DNA from: Pseudidiomarina homiensis | GTDB lineage: Bacteria; Pseudomonadota; Gammaproteobacteria; Enterobacterales; Alteromonadaceae | NCBI RefSeq assembly: GCF_003987225.1 | Contig: NZ_PIPX01000004.1 | Coordinates: 1-51,009 of the forward strand | Length of the DNA: 51,009 nucleotides | Direction of reading: 5' to 3' | Shown: piece after piece, positions 45,487-51,009 of the stretch | Position numbering within the stretch: position 1 is the stretch's first letter | Layout: each line of letters starts with the position of its first letter | The notes under the pieces: generated by a model | What the model was told of the DNA's origin: nothing | The model's input: the letters and a program-made list of their open reading frames with translations, nothing else | Databases searched by the model: none | Made by a program: the position numbers and the translations under genes

Positions 45487-47259
45487 GTGATCTTACGCAA
45501 TGGAATATGCTTGCTCGTTATACTTTGTGGGTGTTTGCTGAGCAACTCCGCGAGCGCCCAACAACAGCGAAACGATGCAACTTTAGAGGTCTCCTACAGC
45601 GGTGTTGATGGTGAGCTTGCCACCAACGTCGAGAGTTACCTTGGACTATTAGAATACTCTGGTCAGTCTGCTCCGAGTATTTTCCGCGTGCGTTTCTTAG
45701 CGCGCCGTGGCGAAACTGAGATCAAGCAAGCACTTCAACCTTTTGGTTATTACCACACAACAGTCGACACTGACATCATCACTAGCGAGCAGCAAATCAA
45801 AGTAACCTACGCTATTGAACTGGGCGAGCGCACACGCATCAGCGAAGTCGCCATTAATGTTACCGGCGCACTAGGACAAGACGAGGCTTATAAAGAATTA
45901 CGCAAACGGTTTCCGGTGAAAGTTGGCGAGCCTTTACTTCACGCCGATTACGAACGCGTAAAAACCATGCTACGCAACCTCGCTGCCGAACGCGGTTATT
46001 ACGACGCAGAGTTTACCCAGCAAGAACTCCACGTCGAATTGAGTGATGCTAGCGCGGCTGTACGACTCACCTACGCCAGCGGTGAAAGATTCCGCTTTGG
46101 TACCGTTTCAATCTGCTGTAACCATTTATCGAGCGAATTTATCGAACGCTACTTTCAGTTTGCCGAAGGGGATTTGTTTCACACCCGCGATCTGCTGGAT
46201 CTACAAGTAGCACTGGCTGGGAGCGATTATTTTGAAACGGTGGAAGTGGCACCGTTATGGCAAGAAGCTAAAAGCCAACAAGTTCCGGTATCAGTTCGGG
46301 TGACACCTAATCAACGCGATTTCTACCAAGTTGGCCCAGGCTATGGCACCGACACAGGTGCGCGTCTAACGTTAGCCTTTGATCGACGCTGGGTAAATGA
46401 CAGAGGGCACCGAATTTCGAGTCTTTTACGACTCTCGCAGGTACAGAGCACTGGCTTTGTTGATTACATTATTCCAGGCAAAAACCCGGCACGAGATCAA
46501 TACAGCCTCACTGGTGAAGTCATCGATCGTAGTTATGAAGAGCTCCAGTCGACGCTTTATCGCACCAGTGCGCGCGATACACGCCATTACGACCGCTGGC
46601 AGCGTACCTACCAATTAAGCTATCAACAAGAAGACTTTCGCTTTGGCACAGATCCCCGAGAAACGTCGAACTTTTTAGTGCCAAGCGCCGAATTTAGCTA
46701 TGTTAGTAGCAATCTGGACCCACGCAACCGTAACTTAGTCGATAGTGGCTACCGCGTCAGTGCGCGACTCCAAGGGGCGAGTGATAGCGTTCTGTCGAGT
46801 GCCACATTTTATTCGCTAACCCTAAGCGGTAAAGCTGTTTATTCGCTCAACGAGCAGTGGCGCATACTCGCGCGGGCAGAATTAGGCGCAATGGAGACCA
46901 ATGCATTCGAAGAAATATCACCATCATTACGTTTTTTTGCGGGGGGCGACCATAGTGTCCGCGGCTATGCCTATCAGCAACTAGGTCCAACCAACGACGA
47001 AGGTGTCGTGGTGGGGGGGCGCTACCTTGGCGTAGCCAGCGCTGAGGTTGATTACTTAGTAGCGCCAAATTGGCGTGTCGCCCTGTTCACCGACCTTGGT
47101 AATAGCGGTATGGATTGGTCGATGAGCTGGAAGCAGACTTATGGGGTTGGACTACGTTGGCTATCGCCGATCGGCCCTGTTCGCTTAGATGTCGCACAAG
47201 CAGTAGATGAACCTGATAAACCTTGGCGCTTGCATTTAACCATAGGGCCAGACTTATGA
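45487..47259 (+). CDS. tamA: Outer-membrane translocation protein TamA
   Basis: Omp85-family outer-membrane barrel that works with TamB in moving proteins or phospholipids to the outer membrane. The 590-residue product starts at a GTG at 45487. The signal peptide ends SASA before QQQRN. About 30-260 holds POTRA-type repeats (YYHTTVDTDI and YYDAEFTQQE). The barrel follows, with the conserved lid motif GGDHSVRGYAYQ (about 490) and a C-terminal aromatic beta strand. It is coupled to tamB through ATGA. Confidence 0.93.
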   Translation: MILRNGICLLVILCGCLLSNSASAQQQRNDATLEVSYSGVDGELATNVESYLGLLEYSGQSAPSIFRVRFLARRGETEIKQALQPFGYYHTTVDTDIITSEQQIKVTYAIELGERTRISEVAINVTGALGQDEAYKELRKRFPVKVGEPLLHADYERVKTMLRNLAAERGYYDAEFTQQELHVELSDASAAVRLTYASGERFRFGTVSICCNHLSSEFIERYFQFAEGDLFHTRDLLDLQVALAGSDYFETVEVAPLWQEAKSQQVPVSVRVTPNQRDFYQVGPGYGTDTGARLTLAFDRRWVNDRGHRISSLLRLSQVQSTGFVDYIIPGKNPARDQYSLTGEVIDRSYEELQSTLYRTSARDTRHYDRWQRTYQLSYQQEDFRFGTDPRETSNFLVPSAEFSYVSSNLDPRNRNLVDSGYRVSARLQGASDSVLSSATFYSLTLSGKAVYSLNEQWRILARAELGAMETNAFEEISPSLRFFAGGDHSVRGYAYQQLGPTNDEGVVVGGRYLGVASAEVDYLVAPNWRVALFTDLGNSGMDWSMSWKQTYGVGLRWLSPIGPVRLDVAQAVDEPDKPWRLHLTIGPDL

Positions 47260-50200
47260 GATGGTTAAAACGATTAGCTACGGTGATTGTAGCCTTATTC
47301 ATCCTCGTACCTGTTTTGTTATACGTGTTGGTAAGCACCACGACCGGCTCGCGCTTCATGCTGTCGCAGGCGCTCAAGTTTGCCCCAGTATCAGTGAGCT
47401 ATGACCAACTCGAAGGTAGTCTCATTGATCAACTCACTCTCAATGGCTTCGTATTACAAACGCCCACACAACGCTACAGTGCCGACGAAGTCATTGTGGC
47501 TTGGCGACCCTGGGAATTGTTAGATAGTCAGTTGACCATTGAAAAACTAAGCCTGTATAACTCAAAGCTGCAGCTGCTCGAGCAAGCTCAGCGCGACGAC
47601 GAACCTATTGTATTACCCACGATTGACCTACCTTTTACAGTGGATGTTGCTGAATTAACTATCACTAATTTCGCCTTCCAATCTGCTGACGATGCGAGCG
47701 CTCTCAGTACCTTAACCATCAAATTATCGAGCTCGCTGAGCCTAGTTGACAGTCAATTGAAGCTTAATGGATTCAATTTACGCACAGAGCAACCAGAATT
47801 TAGTTTTGCTCATAACGGCAGTGTTTCTGCTCACCTTAAAAACAACTATCCGTTACAGGTTGCCGGTAGCTATACATTAGCGTTCGTTGACACGCGTATT
47901 CCTATGATTGAAGGTACAGTTAATGTCGATGGCGCTTTGCAAAATGCTCCCTTGCAAATAACGAGTACATTCAAGGGCGCGAACACACCGGAACAGAAAT
48001 TAACGGCTACCGTTAATTCACCACTAGCGAACCCAACGTGGCAAGGCGAGCTGACATTAACTGAATTACCGTTGAATTTGGTGCAACCTTGGTTGACGGA
48101 CTATGCCTTTGTCAGTGACAACTACATCAACGCCGATTCGTTTTTGTCGGGTAACGCACAAATTGACAATGACAAAATTCAACTCAACCAGCTCACGGCA
48201 ACTAACCTCAATAATTATGGCGAAGTGACGCTCAATGGCTTCTGGCAACACAATGATTTTAGTCGCGACTATGAACAGATGCCGTTCGACATACTTGTTT
48301 CTTACACGAACCTAGGTTTTCAGACCACGGACCTTAACCTACAAGCCGAAGTCGGATTTACCCAAATTGTAGGAACCCTCGATGACTTTCAGTTTGCGAA
48401 CCAATCGGTCATGGGCATGAAGACCGCCACGCAATCTCTCATCGAAGAGTTAACAGTTGAGATTGAAGGCTCTGGGTCTATGACACAACTCGAAGTTGCC
48501 AAGCTTTCCCTTTCGAGCCCTGAGTTTGAAATGCAGGGAACGCTTAAGGCGTCATGGGAAGACACCTTAGATGTCAGTTTAGATATTGAATCAGGACGCA
48601 GCACCATAGGCCTTGCTGGCAATGAAGCACTGCTCGCGGGTAGCCTTGAGCTCAATAACAATCAACTCAGTTTCTCAGACCTCGCTATAGCACTTGGTCA
48701 AACCGAACTGAAGCTGAACGGGTCAACCGCTAATGACAATCTACGAGGAAGCTTGTTCGTGAAAGATCTTCAGCAGCTCCCTCACCTTCCTGCTGGCTTG
48801 AGTGAACTACAGTCACTTGAAACAGAATTTAGCATTGATACGCAGGCGCAGCTCAGCGAGTTTCAAATTCTATTCCAGCAATTTAAGCTCCAAACCGCCA
48901 GTTTAGACAGTTGGCTACTCACCGAACCAACACAGCTCGCAATTAAACAACAAAAGCAGGTTTGGCAGGCGGAATTGGATAAACTGTGTTTACAGCATGA
49001 CGCTAACCAATTTGGAGTACTATGCACCGAGTTGGCCCTTACCCAAGAAAGCGTTATTGCGAACCTAACTGGCGAACGACTCTCGCTATGGTTATTGAAT
49101 CGTTTCCGAGAGCGCGACGTAGCACAGCGCATTGCAGGATTAGTTTCGCTCAATGCGACGGCAACTTTTCGTCGCGATAGCTTGCAAATGAGCGACCTAG
49201 GACTGCAATTAACCAGTGATAACACGGTATTTTTTGCCTTAAACCAAGAAACAAGTACCCGACTATCGTATTGGGAGCTCGCAGCTCGTGGCAATGCCGA
49301 TGCCATTACCGCTGAAGTCGAAGGTCAACTTGCTAACAATGAAGGTGGCTTGTTCGGTGATCTGGCGTTACTAGATATCTACACCGAGCCTAAAGTCGAG
49401 GGAAGTCTGCTATTTGCATTGGATGACCTAGCAATGCTTGACTGGGTTTTACCCGGCATGCGCTACAACGGCGGCAAAGCCACGGCTCAGCTTAATCTGA
49501 CAGGCTCATTGGCAGAACCAAGTTTCAGCGGTGACATGGAGGTCTATGCAGAATCCGTCGTCTTCGCAGAAACCAACTTTGTCTTCAATGACGTTCGGCT
49601 CGCTTTGATCGATCAAGCGGGAGCTGAGGATGAGATCGAGATTCAAGGTCAAGCCAAAGCAGGTGACGACGGCTGGGTATTGGTGGAGGGGGTGGCCATG
49701 CCCCTAGACGCTGAGGCCTATTTGAGGATCACTGGACAAAACTTCCGTGCCTTACAAATGCCTACAGCAACTGTCGATGTAAGCCCAAATCTAACCGTTC
49801 ACGTTAACAATCGTAGCATCGATATTGCAGGTACTGTAGATGTGCCTTTTGCAGCGATTGCAGCCCCCGACTTTGAAACTTCGGTCAGCAACAGTAACGA
49901 TGTAGTTATCACCCGCGACGGGGAGCCAGTCAAAGATGCATTAGTAGGTGGAGATGAACTACAGGTCAACGCCCAAATACGCGTTAATCTAGGGCAGCAA
50001 GTGACCGTTGACGCGTACGGCTTTACTGGCCGACTGCAAGGTAGCCTTGAAATTATGGAAGAACCGCGGCGTCCGACTACCGCAATCGGTAGTATCAATG
50101 TCGCCAACGGTAGCTATGAACTCTATGGACAGGAGCTGAATATTGATCGCGGAGCCTTTATATATAACGGTGGCGATATCAGTAACCCAGGCTTAAACCT

Positions 50201-50690
50201 AAGAGTGAAACGCGACATATCGAATGGCAATAGCGTTGGCAATGTCAACGTTGGCGCACAGGTGGTAGGAACATTAACTGAGCCAGACTTTCGTTTGTTC
50301 TCGACACCTGCCATGCCTGATTCAGAAATTCTTTCGTACCTGATATTAGGTAAGAGCATGCAGTCGGCATCATCAACTGGATCCGAAGACATTCAACTAC
50401 AAGCGCTGCTTATGTTGGGAGCCAAGGGAACTGATGCTATCGGAGAGTCGTTACAAGACTCTTTTGGTATCGATGAGTTCGGTATTGATAACGATCCAAA
50501 CACACGCGAAACGTCTTTTTATATCGGTAAGTATTTGTCGCCAAAACTTTTTGTCAGATATGGCGTAGGGCTACTAGAGAGTACGAATACTTTTATGGTT
50601 CGCTATCAATTAACTGAGCGTTTACTCATTGAAACCATGACCAGTAGTCAGGCTCAAGGTGGCGACATCTTCTACACCTTCGAGCGTTAA
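47256..50690 (+). CDS. tamB: Translocation and assembly module TamB
   Basis: A 1144-residue inner-membrane-anchored protein of the AsmA/DUF490 superfamily that spans the periplasm to TamA. The ATG at 47256 overlaps the tamA stop; a longer frame to 47223 is unlikely. The N-terminus MRWLKRLATVIVALFILVPV is a signal anchor, and the rest is a long run of alternating polar and hydrophobic beta strands forming a lipid groove. The C-terminal DUF490 part contains FIYNGGDISNPGLNLRVKRD and, near the end, FGIDEFGIDNDPNTRETSFY. It is intact and near the usual length. Confidence 0.95.
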   Translation: MRWLKRLATVIVALFILVPVLLYVLVSTTTGSRFMLSQALKFAPVSVSYDQLEGSLIDQLTLNGFVLQTPTQRYSADEVIVAWRPWELLDSQLTIEKLSLYNSKLQLLEQAQRDDEPIVLPTIDLPFTVDVAELTITNFAFQSADDASALSTLTIKLSSSLSLVDSQLKLNGFNLRTEQPEFSFAHNGSVSAHLKNNYPLQVAGSYTLAFVDTRIPMIEGTVNVDGALQNAPLQITSTFKGANTPEQKLTATVNSPLANPTWQGELTLTELPLNLVQPWLTDYAFVSDNYINADSFLSGNAQIDNDKIQLNQLTATNLNNYGEVTLNGFWQHNDFSRDYEQMPFDILVSYTNLGFQTTDLNLQAEVGFTQIVGTLDDFQFANQSVMGMKTATQSLIEELTVEIEGSGSMTQLEVAKLSLSSPEFEMQGTLKASWEDTLDVSLDIESGRSTIGLAGNEALLAGSLELNNNQLSFSDLAIALGQTELKLNGSTANDNLRGSLFVKDLQQLPHLPAGLSELQSLETEFSIDTQAQLSEFQILFQQFKLQTASLDSWLLTEPTQLAIKQQKQVWQAELDKLCLQHDANQFGVLCTELALTQESVIANLTGERLSLWLLNRFRERDVAQRIAGLVSLNATATFRRDSLQMSDLGLQLTSDNTVFFALNQETSTRLSYWELAARGNADAITAEVEGQLANNEGGLFGDLALLDIYTEPKVEGSLLFALDDLAMLDWVLPGMRYNGGKATAQLNLTGSLAEPSFSGDMEVYAESVVFAETNFVFNDVRLALIDQAGAEDEIEIQGQAKAGDDGWVLVEGVAMPLDAEAYLRITGQNFRALQMPTATVDVSPNLTVHVNNRSIDIAGTVDVPFAAIAAPDFETSVSNSNDVVITRDGEPVKDALVGGDELQVNAQIRVNLGQQVTVDAYGFTGRLQGSLEIMEEPRRPTTAIGSINVANGSYELYGQELNIDRGAFIYNGGDISNPGLNLRVKRDISNGNSVGNVNVGAQVVGTLTEPDFRLFSTPAMPDSEILSYLILGKSMQSASSTGSEDIQLQALLMLGAKGTDAIGESLQDSFGIDEFGIDNDPNTRETSFYIGKYLSPKLFVRYGVGLLESTNTFMVRYQLTERLLIETMTSSQAQGGDIFYTFER

Positions 50691-50712
50691 TAGATAAAAG
50701 CGAAGAGCGATG

Positions 50713-50785
50713 TTTGCTGTTTGCTGTTTGCACGCTCACTGCGTTCGCTCTTGGTTTAAACCAACAACAAACAGCGAATAGCGAA
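50713..50785 (+). repeat. Long imperfect inverted repeat after tamB
   Basis: TTTGCTGTTTGCTGTTTG (50713-50730) and CAAACAGCGAATAGCGAA (50768-50785) pair over all 18 positions in plus-strand RNA, with 15 Watson-Crick and three G-U pairs. On the minus strand the three would be A-C mismatches. The loop contains a perfect palindrome TTGGTTTAAACCAA (50751-50764). There is no U-run, so it is not a standard terminator; it may stabilise or end the tamB message. Confidence 0.55.
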
Positions 50786-50808
50786 CAACGCAGTTGTCCG
50801 TGAGGCAT

Positions 50809-50840
50809 AAAAAAAACCCCAGTCCATTTGGACTGGGGTT
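50809..50840 (-). terminator. Intrinsic terminator of an rRNA operon
   Basis: Minus-strand stem CCCCAGTCCA / TGGACTGGGG (50838-50829 with 50826-50817), then a run of eight T. It lies 12 nt after the 5S gene and ends the rRNA operon that enters from the right. Confidence 0.92.
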
Positions 50841-50851
50841 CTCTATTTAAA

Positions 50852-50968
50852 GCCTGGCGGTGTCCTACTCTCACATGGGGAAGCCCCACACTACCATCGG
50901 CGCTGAAGCGTTTCACTACTGAGTTCGGAATGGATCAGGTGGTTCCACTTCGCTATGGCCGCCAGGCA
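50852..50968 (-). rRNA. rrf: 5S ribosomal RNA
   Basis: The minus-strand transcript of about 117 nt begins TGCCTGGCGGCCATAGCG and ends ACACCGCCAGGC; these ends pair into helix I. The central GGAACCACCTGATCCATTCC and GAACTCAGTAGTGAAACG are diagnostic of gammaproteobacterial 5S. The 23S gene should lie to the right of the window. Confidence 0.97.
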
Positions 50969-51009
50969 TAAACTTGTCAAAAATAAGGTCAAAGCTGATT
51001 GTGTAGGCT

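Noticed and set aside
50626-50916. 96-codon minus-strand frame over the tamB end and the 5S gene
   Set aside because: It runs through the 5S rRNA, a terminator and the tamB coding end, so it cannot be a real protein gene.
1-51009. CRISPR arrays, insertion sequences, prophage or integrase genes
   Set aside because: No regularly spaced direct repeats, transposase or integrase motifs were seen on either strand.

Overview
The window looks like chromosomal DNA of a marine gammaproteobacterium of the Alteromonadales, most like Idiomarina or Pseudidiomarina. That placement is inferred from protein flavour, compact gene packing and gene content; no database was searched. There is no insertion sequence, prophage or CRISPR array. 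Almost everything is tightly packed operons.

The ends are ribosomal. Positions 1-209 hold the promoters and boxA antitermination site of an rRNA operon that runs leftwards out of the window. Positions 50852-50968 hold the 5S gene of a second rRNA operon, also on the minus strand. The 50 kb between them therefore sits between two same-direction rRNA operons.

Layout. (a) 359-1189 (+): a secreted protein built on nine 15-residue repeats, ending at a two-way terminator. (b) 1264-9913 (-): the spc and alpha ribosomal protein operons, rplN to rplQ, with secY, rpmJ and rpoA. They have their own promoter and an S4-type translational leader before rpsM. The S10 operon that usually lies upstream is not here. 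(c) 10210-15974 (+): a six-gene Mrp Na+/H+ antiporter operon with MrpA and MrpB fused. (d) 15971-25046 (-): an 11-gene Tad/Flp-type pilus locus running from a pilin through TadE/F/G-like proteins, CpaB/RcpC, secretin, TadA, TadB and TadC to a TadD-like lipoprotein and a pseudopilin-like protein. It lacks TadZ and the TadV peptidase and carries several unfamiliar proteins. (e) 25139-26556: queE and queC, divergent, for queuosine and 7-deazaguanine synthesis. (f) 26567-29041: nagZ and an S41 protease lipoprotein. (g) 29038-32811 (-): radA followed by a BtuF/BtuC/BtuD-like uptake system. (h) 32833-36462: serB, ytjB/smp, a TatD-type nuclease and prfC. (i) 36627-39086 (+): a large secreted subtilisin with S-layer-like C-terminal segments. 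(j) 39130-43626 (-): cdd-deoC-deoA-deoB-deoD nucleoside catabolism. (k) 43737-44350 (+): a small membrane protein and an ArsR-family regulator that has the paired cysteines of persulfide sensors, with a readable promoter and operator. (l) 44347-45331 (-): rimI, holD and tRNA-Trp. (m) 45437-50690 (+): tamA-tamB, the outer-membrane translocation module.

The parts most worth a second look are the reduced Tad-like locus with its orphan proteins, the 15-residue repeat protein beside the rRNA operon, the sulfide-sensor cassette, and the vitamin B12-type binding protein that seems to have lost its export signal where it abuts radA. Most genes are standard housekeeping genes and are identified with high confidence from motifs, length and gene order.
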